A stretch of DNA of 64,000 nucleotides, from NCBI RefSeq assembly GCF_038630985.1, contig NZ_CP152049.1, positions 6,621,001 through 6,685,000 of the forward strand, given 5' to 3'. This document shows, piece by piece, positions 44,569 to 53,546 of this stretch. The translations under genes were made by a program, and so were the position numbers. Position 1 is the stretch's first letter; every line of letters begins with the position of its first letter. The notes beneath the pieces were generated by a model that was not told the origin of the DNA, did not search any database, and worked only from the letters and a program-made list of their open reading frames with translations. The DNA is from Paenibacillus sp. FSL H8-0548. Its GTDB lineage: Bacteria > Bacillota > Bacilli > Paenibacillales > Paenibacillaceae.

Positions 44569-47001
44569 TTACCACTTAAGCTGTGTACCAAATACTAGAC
44601 CGTTGCTTATGAGTCTGCCAGGCGTGTTGATGAGCTTTCCTTGCGCAAACATACCCGAGGAAGCACCCCCATCCAGATTCATCGCCTGTACAGCACCAAG
44701 CTGTACCATGATTTGCCCCCATTGCTTAATCGTTGCTTTGGGCACGGTGGCAAGAAGGATCGTTCCATCCTTTTTGACTAAAATTCCGCTTCGTGTTGCA
44801 GCATCGGTTAATATTTTTGAGCTGCTAAAACCTTCCCCTGCCGGGTTAATTGCTAGCTTCCCATCCTTCACCAGCCTTGGACCGGCACCAATTGCTGTAT
44901 GGACGCGGGACCAAGCAATCGGCGTATTGGAGAGATTGGTCATTTCTGTCTTATACTCAACCTTGGTTCCAACCTGAAAGCGTGCAGCCAGCTTCTCCTC
45001 GGAGCCAGTAAAGACGAGTACGTAGCCATCGGCTGGAATGCTCACATTTTCTTTTTTGCTTATTTTGGTTACAACACCCTTGCTGACCGTAACTGCTGTG
45101 CCAAGTGCAAAGCCAAGCTTAGTCCCTCGCTTTGGTGTAAACAAAATGGCCGATGATCCAGCAGCGGTAGGCGTACGGTTCAGGAAATAGGCATACCAGT
45201 TGTTTGGCGATTTGTAGGAGCCGTCAGTTCCTCCTATTATTTTGACACGCAAATTGTCCATGACGACCGTTCCGTCCCAGGTAAAGCCGATCGCTGTGCC
45301 CGTATTGCCAATATGCTCCACATTACCGTCTGCGATAACAGTGCCATAAGGCTCCGGAATGCCGCCATATGCTTCGAAGTAGGTTCCATTAATAGCTGCA
45401 TCCGCTTTATAGTCCTTCGCAATGTTCGCAAGCGACTGAACGACACCAATCTTGCGGCTAGCCAAGCCTGCTGTTACCGGCATCCCCTTCGGAATGACCA
45501 CCGTTTGCACCGTATAGGATTTACCCGAAACGATAACCTTCTTCGCTTCATGCTTCACCTTCAGCTTAGAAGCGGGAGCGGTAACCTGAACGGGCAGCTT
45601 TAGCTGGCCTTTGTAGCCGCTCGCTGTGACATCTACATAAAGACTTGCTGAGCCCGCCGCAACCGGGGTAACGACGCCCTTATCATTAATGCGAACGATC
45701 GCCGCATTGTCAGAGCGATAGCTGACGGCGACGGGAGCGGACAGCTTCAGCTTGTCCGTGAGCAGGAGCCTCGTATCCAGCGGCAGCTTAAGCGATGCCG
45801 CTGCGTAGGTAATCGCGACGGGGCGAAGCGGCCCCGCTGCGATGAGCTGGCTGGCGGACGTATACGCGAAGCGTCCGCCGCCTTGCGGCGTCACGCCGCT
45901 CGCGGGAACCGCGGCGTGGCCGCCGTAGGTGTACAGGATCGACCCGGCGAAGCCGTCGATCGCGTACACAGCGCCGGAGCGCCCGCCGGCCAGCACGCTG
46001 CCGGCTGCAGGATCCGGCGCCAGCGCCGCAGGGCCGAAGCCACCGGCCCCGCTGGCGCTAATGCGCCATAGTTCCGCCCCGTCTGCGAGGCGGAACGCAG
46101 CTATGCCGTTGCCGCCAAGCTCAGCGGCAACGACAGCTCCCGCATCCCCGGGCAGAAGCACCGGGGATGTCCAGCCGCCTGCGGGCGCCGCCGCAAGCTC
46201 GCGCGTGAATCGGACTTTACCGTCCTCTTCATACGCAGCGACCGCTTTGCCCGCTAACAGCAGAACGCCGCCGCTAACCCGGTCGGCGGCCAGCTTAGCC
46301 CCAAGCAGCGGCTGTTCCAGAGCCGCTTCCCAGACTACCGCTCCGCCGCGCACCGCGTACAGCGCGCCGTTGCTGCCAAGCGCGTATACGCCGCTCTTGC
46401 CCGCGGCAAGCTCCTTCACGCTTACGCCTTCCGGCAGCAGCGCCGCCTGCTTCTCACCCGCTTCATCCAGCGATAGAATCGCATGCTGATACGCGAAATA
46501 AGGAAGCCCCTGCGCATCCGTTACCGTCGCTGACGGCTGAAGATTCTCGGTCTTGCCTTTAAAATAAAAGATACCGGCCTGACCGCCGTTTCCCGCTTCA
46601 TCGTATTGGTATAGCCGCGCGCTTTTGCCGGCAGCAAATATTTTTTGATTCCCGTTCAGCACGGGCGCTGACAAATTCGTATAGGTATTGATCCGCTTCA
46701 CTTCTTTGCCCGCGCTGCTAACGATTGTCACCCAGCCATTCGCGGCTGCGGTAAACAGGTTTCCGTTCGACAAAGCCAGCGCCGGATGCAGCGTTCCTTC
46801 AGCTGCGTAACGCCAATATTCGATTTCCGCCTTATTGACCGTTGCGGCTGTAGCGCCAACCGGTTTGCCTTCCGCCGCTTTAACCGTGACGGTTTCATTT
46901 GCGGCGGCAGCTGCCCCGCTTCCGGCATAGCTTAAACCCATAGACGCTATCAATAGCGCTGCTATTCCTCTTTTTCTCCACGTACTCCAACCTCGCTGCA
47001 T
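44569..47001 (-). CDS. Secreted phosphodiester glycosidase-domain protein with PQQ-like and Ig-like regions
   Basis: About 810 residues; start at the ATG at 47001 (a TTG precedes it). A signal peptide (about 1-33, ending SYAGSGAAAAA) leads to a beta-propeller of PQQ-like repeats (about 60-395), a Big2-like Ig domain (about 400-480) and a C-terminal NAGPA-type phosphodiester glycosidase domain (about 490-810). The last has AINGTYFEAYGG, RSGILVKKDGTILLATV and AVQAMNLDGGASSGMFAQG. Such domains hydrolyse sugar-1-phosphodiesters or modify exopolysaccharide outside the cell. The propeller-coding DNA around 45880-46490 is strikingly GC-rich compared with the rest. An IS has split its terminator. Confidence 0.88.
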   Translation of the reverse strand: MQRGWSTWRKRGIAALLIASMGLSYAGSGAAAAANETVTVKAAEGKPVGATAATVNKAEIEYWRYAAEGTLHPALALSNGNLFTAAANGWVTIVSSAGKEVKRINTYTNLSAPVLNGNQKIFAAGKSARLYQYDEAGNGGQAGIFYFKGKTENLQPSATVTDAQGLPYFAYQHAILSLDEAGEKQAALLPEGVSVKELAAGKSGVYALGSNGALYAVRGGAVVWEAALEQPLLGAKLAADRVSGGVLLLAGKAVAAYEEDGKVRFTRELAAAPAGGWTSPVLLPGDAGAVVAAELGGNGIAAFRLADGAELWRISASGAGGFGPAALAPDPAAGSVLAGGRSGAVYAIDGFAGSILYTYGGHAAVPASGVTPQGGGRFAYTSASQLIAAGPLRPVAITYAAASLKLPLDTRLLLTDKLKLSAPVAVSYRSDNAAIVRINDKGVVTPVAAGSASLYVDVTASGYKGQLKLPVQVTAPASKLKVKHEAKKVIVSGKSYTVQTVVIPKGMPVTAGLASRKIGVVQSLANIAKDYKADAAINGTYFEAYGGIPEPYGTVIADGNVEHIGNTGTAIGFTWDGTVVMDNLRVKIIGGTDGSYKSPNNWYAYFLNRTPTAAGSSAILFTPKRGTKLGFALGTAVTVSKGVVTKISKKENVSIPADGYVLVFTGSEEKLAARFQVGTKVEYKTEMTNLSNTPIAWSRVHTAIGAGPRLVKDGKLAINPAGEGFSSSKILTDAATRSGILVKKDGTILLATVPKATIKQWGQIMVQLGAVQAMNLDGGASSGMFAQGKLINTPGRLISNGLVFGTQLKW

Positions 47002-47189
47002 CAAAGCTGCACTCCCTTATATATGCTTATTCCAAATAGTCCCAATGAACTATATCGACAAAGACATACCAAAAATGAAGAACAGCTCATGACTCCAGCC
47101 ACACCATGTGAAACCAAAAACTTTTTTTATTTAACTTTTACCTATTTTACGATCCCTTTCCATCCTGCACATCCGGTTTCAGCGCAAGT

Positions 47190-47227
47190 AAAACCCCGCC
47201 AGTTCCTAAGATCCGGCGGGGTTTCAT
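47190..47227 (-). terminator. Terminator of the monooxygenase/transporter operon
   Basis: Minus strand: AAACCCCGCCGGATC, a short loop, GGCGGGGTTTTAC. It lies about 15 bases past the last gene of the long operon. Confidence 0.85.
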
Positions 47228-47239
47228 TTGATTTTTCCA

Positions 47240-48415
47240 CTATGCGAAAGTACGGCTTACAGCAAATTGATTGTCTGGCACCGGCACACCCAACCGCTCG
47301 CGCAGCGTCTGGTCCGCTTGTCCACTGAGGAACAAACCGCGGCGCCGAAGCTCCGGCACCACTTCCTCCGCAAAGGCTTGAAGGTCCTGAGACGAAACCG
47401 CTGGTACCAGGTTAAAGCCGTCACAGCCGCGATGCGCGAACCATTGCTCCAACTGATCGGCGATTTCAGCGGCAGAACCGAATATCGGTACAGCATCCCG
47501 CACGCTAAGCCCGCCGAGCGTACCCGTGTAACCGAAGGCTGCCTCATCTAACTTTGCCTTTTTGGCTTTAGCCTCCGAATTTGTTCTTCCAAGATAAGGC
47601 GTAATATTAAGCAGCACCTTCGCTGTATGGACGGGCCGTTTGGCATGGAGCTCCCCGTAAAAGCGCTGTGCCTCACCAAGTTCAGATTGGGATGTAAATA
47701 GGATATTGGCTTCCTTAGCTTCAAATGGCGAGAGGACCGCGGAGTGCGCATCATGAATCAGTACGGGATAGCCCTGCGGCGGGCGCTTCGTATTAAGAGC
47801 GCCTTTAACCACATAATGCTTTCCCTTATGATGCAGCGGATGGTACTTTGCAGGATCGGCGTAATAACCAGACGCTTTGTCAATAATGAGCGCGTCATCC
47901 TCCCAACTGTCCCATAGCTTGAGTACCACATCTATAAATTCCTTGGTTTGCTCGGTTTTTTCCTCATCATGGATATCGATCGGTATTCCAAAATGCCGCT
48001 TGATCGCCTCCGGATAATCCGCCGCGATACTCCATGCCGCACGTCCATTGGTCAAATGATCAATGGACGCAAGTTTGCGGGCTACATGATAAGGCTCGTT
48101 GTTTGCAACAGCCACAGCAGCAGCGAGGCCGATCCGCTTCGTAAACGGAATGAGGGCAGAGACCAGCGATACCGCCTCGATCCTAGCCGACGGTATTCTC
48201 GCAAGCGCCTCTTTGTCATAATCGTGAAAGCCAGGCAAGTCATCAATCAGCAATAAATCAAATCCGGCTTGCTCAGCGCGTTCGGCTAGCTTCTTATAGA
48301 AGCTTAGATCCAGCTCGTTCTCGTCAGCCGGGACAGCCTGCCATGCAGCCGCATGATGGCCAAGTCCGTTGAGAGTAACGCTCAACAGCATCGTATCCAA
48401 TCGTTTGTCTCCCAT
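47240..48415 (-). CDS. LLM-class flavin-dependent monooxygenase (NtaA/SnaA/DszA-like)
   Basis: A 391-residue bacterial-luciferase-fold FMNH2-dependent oxygenase. TIM-barrel signatures include LNGLGHHAAAW, DLLLIDDLPG, GLAAAVAVANNEPYHVARKLASIDHLTNGRAAW and VLIHDAHSAV. The family cleaves C-N or C-S bonds (nitrilotriacetate, DBT sulfone). Start supported by AAGGAGGGCG. It needs reduced FMN from a separate reductase, which is not in the window. Last gene of the operon; paralogue of the upstream gene. Confidence 0.9.
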   Translation of the reverse strand: MGDKRLDTMLLSVTLNGLGHHAAAWQAVPADENELDLSFYKKLAERAEQAGFDLLLIDDLPGFHDYDKEALARIPSARIEAVSLVSALIPFTKRIGLAAAVAVANNEPYHVARKLASIDHLTNGRAAWSIAADYPEAIKRHFGIPIDIHDEEKTEQTKEFIDVVLKLWDSWEDDALIIDKASGYYADPAKYHPLHHKGKHYVVKGALNTKRPPQGYPVLIHDAHSAVLSPFEAKEANILFTSQSELGEAQRFYGELHAKRPVHTAKVLLNITPYLGRTNSEAKAKKAKLDEAAFGYTGTLGGLSVRDAVPIFGSAAEIADQLEQWFAHRGCDGFNLVPAVSSQDLQAFAEEVVPELRRRGLFLSGQADQTLRERLGVPVPDNQFAVSRTFA

Positions 48416-48449
48416 TTTATACGCCCTCCTTGATCACAATGCCATGATC

Positions 48450-49760
48450 TTATTCGATCCCCAGATGGTTCCGAAGCGTCGTACCTTCATATTCCGTCCT
48501 ATAAATGCCTCTGGCCTGAAGCTCAGGAATAACTTGATCCACAAAGGTCTCCAGCCCGTCCGGAAAATCCGGCGGCAGCAAGTTAAAGCCATCGCAAGCC
48601 TCCTGCTCGAACCATTCCTGCATGACGTCCGCTACTTGGGAAGCCGTACCATAGACTGTTTTATGCCCGCGTGAACCAATCATGTGCTTAATCAGCTGAC
48701 CTACGTTCAACCCTTCGCGCTTAGCCATATCCGATACAAGCTGAAATCTGCCTTTTCCGGCATTAACATCCTTCAAATCCGGCAGCTCAGGCAGCGGCTT
48801 GTCGAGATCACAGCCCGTCAGATCGCAAGCGAGGACGATCGACAGCCATGCGAGCCCAACCTGCGGAAGCACTAGCTCATGAAAGTATTCAGCTTTCTCG
48901 CGCGCTTCCTTCTCGGTCCGCCCGATAACGGGATAGATGCCCGGCAAAATTTTAATACTGTCTTGGCTCCTCCCCTGCAGAAGCGTCTTGGATTTCACGC
49001 TCCTATAAAACAACTGCGCCTCTTCAATGGTATGAGAAGCGGTAAATACGACATCGGCGATTTTAGCTGCGAGATTTTGCCCAGTCTCTGAGGCTCCAGC
49101 CTGAATCAGTACCGGCTTGCCCTGCGGCGTTCGCGGCAGATTAAGAGGACCTTCGACGCGAAAGTGGTTGCCAGCATGGACAAAGCGATCAATTTTCTCC
49201 GGATCGGCATAACGTCCAGCAGCCCGGTCAACGATGCGGGCGTCCTCCCCCCAGCTGTCCCAAAGCTGATTGACGATGCCAACGAATTCTTCCGCCCGTT
49301 CATAACGCAGCGCATGAGGGAAGTGGCTCTCACGGAAGTTCAGCCCTTCCTCCGCTTCGGCTGTCGTCACCACGTTCCACGCCACTCGTCCCTTACTCAA
49401 ATGGTCTAGCGAGGAGATATCACGCGCCAAATGATAGGGATTGGCAAAGGATGTTGAAACGGTAATGGCCAACCCAATATGCTCCGTTGCTCCGATGAGG
49501 GAGGACAGCAGTGTGACCGGCTCTAAATGCACATTCATCATATTTTTGATGGAAGCCTCATAGCGGTCGACCAAGCTAAGCCTGTCCGCGAAGAACAGCA
49601 TATCCATCTTGCCTCGCTCCGCGATCTGCGCAATTTGTTTGTGGTAGCTATAATCAAATAGCCTTTCCGGTTCGGCCTTCGGGCTTCTCCAGGAAGCAAT
49701 ATGATGGCCAACGCCGAGCAGAAAGACACCCAGACTCATTTGTTTGCTTGCGGCTTTCAT
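48450..49760 (-). CDS. NtaA/DmoA-family FMN-dependent monooxygenase
   Basis: A 436-residue member of the NtaA/SnaA/DszA family: LGVFLLGVGHHIASWR, MDMLFFADRLSL, HLARDISSLDHLSKGRVAWNVVTT, VLIQAGASETGQNLAAK and LLPPDFPDGLETFVDQVIPELQ near the end. Length and motifs are complete. It probably oxygenates the imported compound or a breakdown product, using FMNH2. 34 bases separate it from the paralogue downstream. Confidence 0.92.
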   Translation of the reverse strand: MKAASKQMSLGVFLLGVGHHIASWRSPKAEPERLFDYSYHKQIAQIAERGKMDMLFFADRLSLVDRYEASIKNMMNVHLEPVTLLSSLIGATEHIGLAITVSTSFANPYHLARDISSLDHLSKGRVAWNVVTTAEAEEGLNFRESHFPHALRYERAEEFVGIVNQLWDSWGEDARIVDRAAGRYADPEKIDRFVHAGNHFRVEGPLNLPRTPQGKPVLIQAGASETGQNLAAKIADVVFTASHTIEEAQLFYRSVKSKTLLQGRSQDSIKILPGIYPVIGRTEKEAREKAEYFHELVLPQVGLAWLSIVLACDLTGCDLDKPLPELPDLKDVNAGKGRFQLVSDMAKREGLNVGQLIKHMIGSRGHKTVYGTASQVADVMQEWFEQEACDGFNLLPPDFPDGLETFVDQVIPELQARGIYRTEYEGTTLRNHLGIE

Positions 49761-49807
49761 TGAGAAGACCTCCTTTCTTTTTCAAGCTATGACTCCATCG
49801 TAATTTG

Positions 49808-50614
49808 TTATAAATCCGCTGTCCCGTTCAAAGTAAGCACGGAATCAAGCAAGCTTCGCGTAACGGTATGCTGCGCATCCTGGAACAACCGTTCGGCGGC
49901 AAGCGATTCGACAATTCTGCCTTTCTCCATCACGATTACCCGGTCGCAAAAAAACTCGATAACGGCCAAATTATGTCCGATGAACAAATAGGTAAGCCCG
50001 AATTCCTCCCGCAAATCAAGCAGCAAATTTAAAATTTGGGCTTGTATGGATACATCAAGTGCAGAGGTCGGTTCATCCAGGATCAAAAACTCTGCCTTAA
50101 CCGCAAGTGCTCTGGCAATACCGATTCGCTGCCGCTGCCCGCCTGAAAACTCGTGCGGATACCGATGAAAAAATTCAGGCTTGAGTCCTACCCGCTCCAG
50201 CAGATTTATAGCTGCAGCTTCTGCTTCTTTGCGGTTATGAGCTGCGCCAAGCCTCAACATAGGAGCAACGATCTGGTCGCCAATCGTTCTGCGGGGGTTG
50301 AGCGAGGACGTATTATCTTGGAAGATGACCTGCATTCTGCGGTAGAAGGGCATCATACTGCGGTGGTCAAGCTTGGTAATATCGTGACCATCAAATCGGA
50401 TACGGCCAGACGTTGGATCAGCAAGTCGGCTGATTAGCCTTCCGAGCGTAGACTTGCCCGAACCCGACTCCCCGATCAAGCCTACAATTTCCCCGCGTTC
50501 AATAATGAGATTCACATCCTCAACCGCTGCAAATGCTTTGCTCTTGCTGCGAAACAATCCGGATGAAGTGTAGTAATACTTTGTAACACTCTCAACCTCT
50601 AGTAACGGATTCAT
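49808..50614 (-). CDS. Oligopeptide/nickel-type ABC transporter ATPase (DppF/OppF-like)
   Basis: A 268-residue ABC ATPase. Walker A GESGSGKST, signature FSGGQRQRIGIARAL, Walker B EFLILDEPTSALD, H-loop FIGHN. Second of the two ATPases of the transporter; it overlaps the first by 23 bases. It lacks the usual C-terminal oligopeptide/dipeptide tail of about 60 residues, so it is shorter than DppF. Confidence 0.93.
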   Translation of the reverse strand: MNPLLEVESVTKYYYTSSGLFRSKSKAFAAVEDVNLIIERGEIVGLIGESGSGKSTLGRLISRLADPTSGRIRFDGHDITKLDHRSMMPFYRRMQVIFQDNTSSLNPRRTIGDQIVAPMLRLGAAHNRKEAEAAAINLLERVGLKPEFFHRYPHEFSGGQRQRIGIARALAVKAEFLILDEPTSALDVSIQAQILNLLLDLREEFGLTYLFIGHNLAVIEFFCDRVIVMEKGRIVESLAAERLFQDAQHTVTRSLLDSVLTLNGTADL

Positions 50615-51599
50615 AGCTTAGCTCCTCCCGTTCAAAACAAGCCGTGCTGCTGCCGCTGGCATGCAGTGATAACTGCGGCTCCGCTGTACGACAGTGTGCC
50701 TTCGCCTCCGGACAACGTTCAGAGAACACGCAGCCTAGCGGCAAATTCAGCAAATCGGGGGGAGCTCCGCTAATTTGCACCAGCCGCCTCCTTGCTGCCG
50801 GTTCTCTCCGGGAGAAACCGGCATCCGGTACGGAGCCGATTAGCCCTTGGGTGTATGGATGTAGCGGACGGGCAATAATGTCTGCCGTTTTTCCGTATTC
50901 TACGATCTTCCCGGCATACATTACCGCAACTCGGTTACTGATGTTGGCTACAACGCCAAAATCATGAGTGATGAGAATAATCGCTGTATTGGATTCGCGG
51001 TTGATTCTTGCTAGAAGCTGCAAAATTTGCTTCTGAATCGTTGCGTCAAGCGCTGTCGTGGGCTCATCGGCAATGATCAGCTTGGGCCGGCGGCTGACTG
51101 CCATTGCGATAACAACCCGCTGTCTCATACCGCCGCTTAACTCATGCGGATATGCCTGCAACACGCGCTGCGTGTCCGTAATACCGACTTGATGTAGAAC
51201 CCGCTCCGCTTCCTGCTTTCGATCCTTTCTGGAGGAGGCAGTCCTCATCCCGATGATTTCGATCAATTGATTTCCGATCGTAAATGCGGGGTCCAGTGCC
51301 GTTAGCGGATTTTGAAATACCATAGCAATATCGGTTCCCCTGACCCTGCGGTATTCCTGCGGCGTCATCTTCACCAAATCCTGATCACGGAACCTTATCT
51401 CACCTGTCGTCCTTGAGGTGGCGCCGGGCAGCAGCCCCATAATGGACAATGCGGTAATACTTTTGCCCGAGCCGGATTCTCCGACGATGGCGAGCACCTC
51501 ACCCTCCTCCAAGGAGAAATCAATACCGTTAACCGCGCGAAGAGTCCCCCGGGACGTCGAGAATTCCGTTCTAAGATCGCGAACATGTAATAATGCCAT
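50592..51599 (-). CDS. Oligopeptide/nickel-type ABC transporter ATPase (DppD/OppD-like)
   Basis: About 335 residues; start at the ATG at 51599 (MALLHVRDL), since AAGGAGGTGAGCC lies just upstream inside the longer frame. Walker A GESGSGKSI, signature LSGGMRQRVVIAM, Walker B LIIADEPTTALD. The C-terminal oligo_HPY part has CVFSERCPEAKAHC, whose cysteines could bind an Fe-S cluster as in other OppD-type ATPases. Confidence 0.93.
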   Translation of the reverse strand: MALLHVRDLRTEFSTSRGTLRAVNGIDFSLEEGEVLAIVGESGSGKSITALSIMGLLPGATSRTTGEIRFRDQDLVKMTPQEYRRVRGTDIAMVFQNPLTALDPAFTIGNQLIEIIGMRTASSRKDRKQEAERVLHQVGITDTQRVLQAYPHELSGGMRQRVVIAMAVSRRPKLIIADEPTTALDATIQKQILQLLARINRESNTAIILITHDFGVVANISNRVAVMYAGKIVEYGKTADIIARPLHPYTQGLIGSVPDAGFSRREPAARRRLVQISGAPPDLLNLPLGCVFSERCPEAKAHCRTAEPQLSLHASGSSTACFEREELSYESVTRG

Positions 51600-51632
51600 T
51601 CTAGGCTCACCTCCTTGCATGGTCCCTCGCTC

Positions 51633-52541
51633 TTATTTATAGTGCGGATCATAATAGTTGCGAAGCGCATCCCCGACCCAGCTAAAACCCAAGGCAACAA
51701 TAAGAATAACAAGCCCCGGCAAGGTCGCCACATGGTGCGCTCCCTGCATTAGTACACTGACCCCTTCTGAGGTCATCTTGCCCCAGTCGGCCTGCGGAGC
51801 CTGAATGCCAAGCCCCATAAAGCTGAGACCCGCAGAGAAAATGATCATTTTGCCAACCATCGAGGTGGTATACACCAGCAGCGAAGTAACGACGTTCGGG
51901 AGCAGCTCCCGAAATACGATCGTTAACCTCGATGCCCCAAGAATACGAGCCGCTTCCATATACTCCTTGCCGATTTCCGCCGTAACCGAAGAATAGACAA
52001 CCCTTGTCATAGGGGGAATCATTGCAATAAATATCGTTAATATAATGGAGAGCAAACCTGCTTGATAAACGGTCACAATCATCATCGCTATCAAGACCGT
52101 AGGGAATGCGAATAAAATATCGACGACGCGCATCAACAATTCTCCGATTTTACCTCGGAGATAACCTGCTCCAAGACCGATCACTAAGCTAGTGAGCGCT
52201 GATAAAACCAGCGGTGCAATGCCAGCTATCAAGGACAAGCGGCCGCCCCAGATCAATCGGCTAAAAATATCCCTTCCTTGTCCGTCCAATCCAAGCAGGT
52301 GGCCGTCCGTTCCCGGCGGCTTCAGCCTAAGCAAGTTTTCCCCGATATAGGGATCGTACGGTGCAAGCCAGGGGGCAAGCAAGGAAACAAGCGCGGACAA
52401 TACGACGATCGTCAGTCCTGTCAGCGCAAATTTATCCCGCAGCCATATCGCCTTGAATCGGCTAATTGCTGGCCGTGTGTCGGTTTGAGCGTTTCCTCTG
52501 CTGCCGAGGAATGAAGGGATCATGCTTTTTTTCGTGATCAT
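51633..52541 (-). CDS. ABC transporter permease (DppC/OppC-like)
   Basis: A 302-residue permease with an N-terminal cytoplasmic segment (about 1-40) and about six membrane helices. The EAA loop is GKEYMEAARILGASRLTIVFRELLPN. Pairs with the DppB-type permease encoded just upstream. Confidence 0.93.
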   Translation of the reverse strand: MITKKSMIPSFLGSRGNAQTDTRPAISRFKAIWLRDKFALTGLTIVVLSALVSLLAPWLAPYDPYIGENLLRLKPPGTDGHLLGLDGQGRDIFSRLIWGGRLSLIAGIAPLVLSALTSLVIGLGAGYLRGKIGELLMRVVDILFAFPTVLIAMMIVTVYQAGLLSIILTIFIAMIPPMTRVVYSSVTAEIGKEYMEAARILGASRLTIVFRELLPNVVTSLLVYTTSMVGKMIIFSAGLSFMGLGIQAPQADWGKMTSEGVSVLMQGAHHVATLPGLVILIVALGFSWVGDALRNYYDPHYK

Positions 52542-52575
52542 TTGCTGCCTAAGCCTCCCATCCGGCCAATTGCCA

Positions 52576-53520
52576 TCATTTCAGACGCGGATTTAAAAAA
52601 GCGACAAGAATATCGGTTATTAAATTGATAAGTACATAGGTGAAGGCGACAAGCAGCACGCCCGCTTGAATAAACGGAATATCATGCCCCATGATGCTGT
52701 TATACAGCAGCGTACCGATACCTGGCCACGAGAACACCGTTTCAACAAATAAGACACCGCTAAGTAGATAGCCTATCTCAAGTCCGCTAATTGTAAGAAT
52801 AGGCGCCAATATATTACGCAGCAAATGCTTCCCCAGCATTCTGCCTGCCGACATGCCGTGCGAGCGCAGCGTCAACATAAAATCCGAGTTCATAACATCA
52901 ATAACGCTTGCCCTGATTAACCTTGCCACGATAGCAACCGATGAAATGCCGATGGCCAGCGAAGGAAGGATTAGGTGCTGGAGCAGGCTTGCCAGTGATT
53001 TACCTTCTCTCATGTCATACATACCCGAGGAAGGAAGCCAGCCCAGCTTCAGCGAGAACAGCCACATCAAGACGATTCCAAGCCAAAAGGTAGGCAGGTT
53101 CGCTCCGATCATGACAAAGAACATGACAACTCGGTCGAACCATGACCCCGATTTCAATCCCGCAAATATACCAACCGTTATCCCGAACCCTAGGCATACG
53201 ACAAGGCCGCCTGCCGCCAATATTAAAGTATTTATGAAGCGCTCCTCTAGAATAGGAGCGACAGGGACCCGACGGATGATCGAATCCCCCAATTCTCCTG
53301 AGAAAATAGCTCCCAGCCAGCTTGCATATTGGTTCATTATAGGCTTGTCCAGGCCCAGCTCATGCGTGAGCTTTGCGACAGCTTCGGGAGAGGCTTCATT
53401 TCCGAGCAGTGACTCTACGGGATTAACCGGGCTGAAGTGCACGGAGAGGAAAACTAGAAAAGTCACGACAAGCAATACGGGAAAGACAGCCAGCAAGCGT
53501 TTGATCATATATCCAGTCAC
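52576..53520 (-). CDS. ABC transporter permease (DppB/OppB-like)
   Basis: A 314-residue permease with six membrane helices, starting MIKRLLAVFPVLLVVTFLVF after a GTG at 53520 with GGGAGG seven bases upstream (an ATG follows four codons later). The EAA-type loop is TLRSHGMSAGRMLGKHLLRN. Confidence 0.93.
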   Translation of the reverse strand: MTGYMIKRLLAVFPVLLVVTFLVFLSVHFSPVNPVESLLGNEASPEAVAKLTHELGLDKPIMNQYASWLGAIFSGELGDSIIRRVPVAPILEERFINTLILAAGGLVVCLGFGITVGIFAGLKSGSWFDRVVMFFVMIGANLPTFWLGIVLMWLFSLKLGWLPSSGMYDMREGKSLASLLQHLILPSLAIGISSVAIVARLIRASVIDVMNSDFMLTLRSHGMSAGRMLGKHLLRNILAPILTISGLEIGYLLSGVLFVETVFSWPGIGTLLYNSIMGHDIPFIQAGVLLVAFTYVLINLITDILVAFLNPRLK

Positions 53521-53546
53521 AGACTACCCTCCCAGTTTCGTTGCGA

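Noticed and set aside
45929..46489. Plus-strand 186-residue frame
   Set aside because: Antisense shadow of the GC-rich part of the phosphodiester-glycosidase gene; composition is Ala/Pro/Ser-rich and unlike a real protein.
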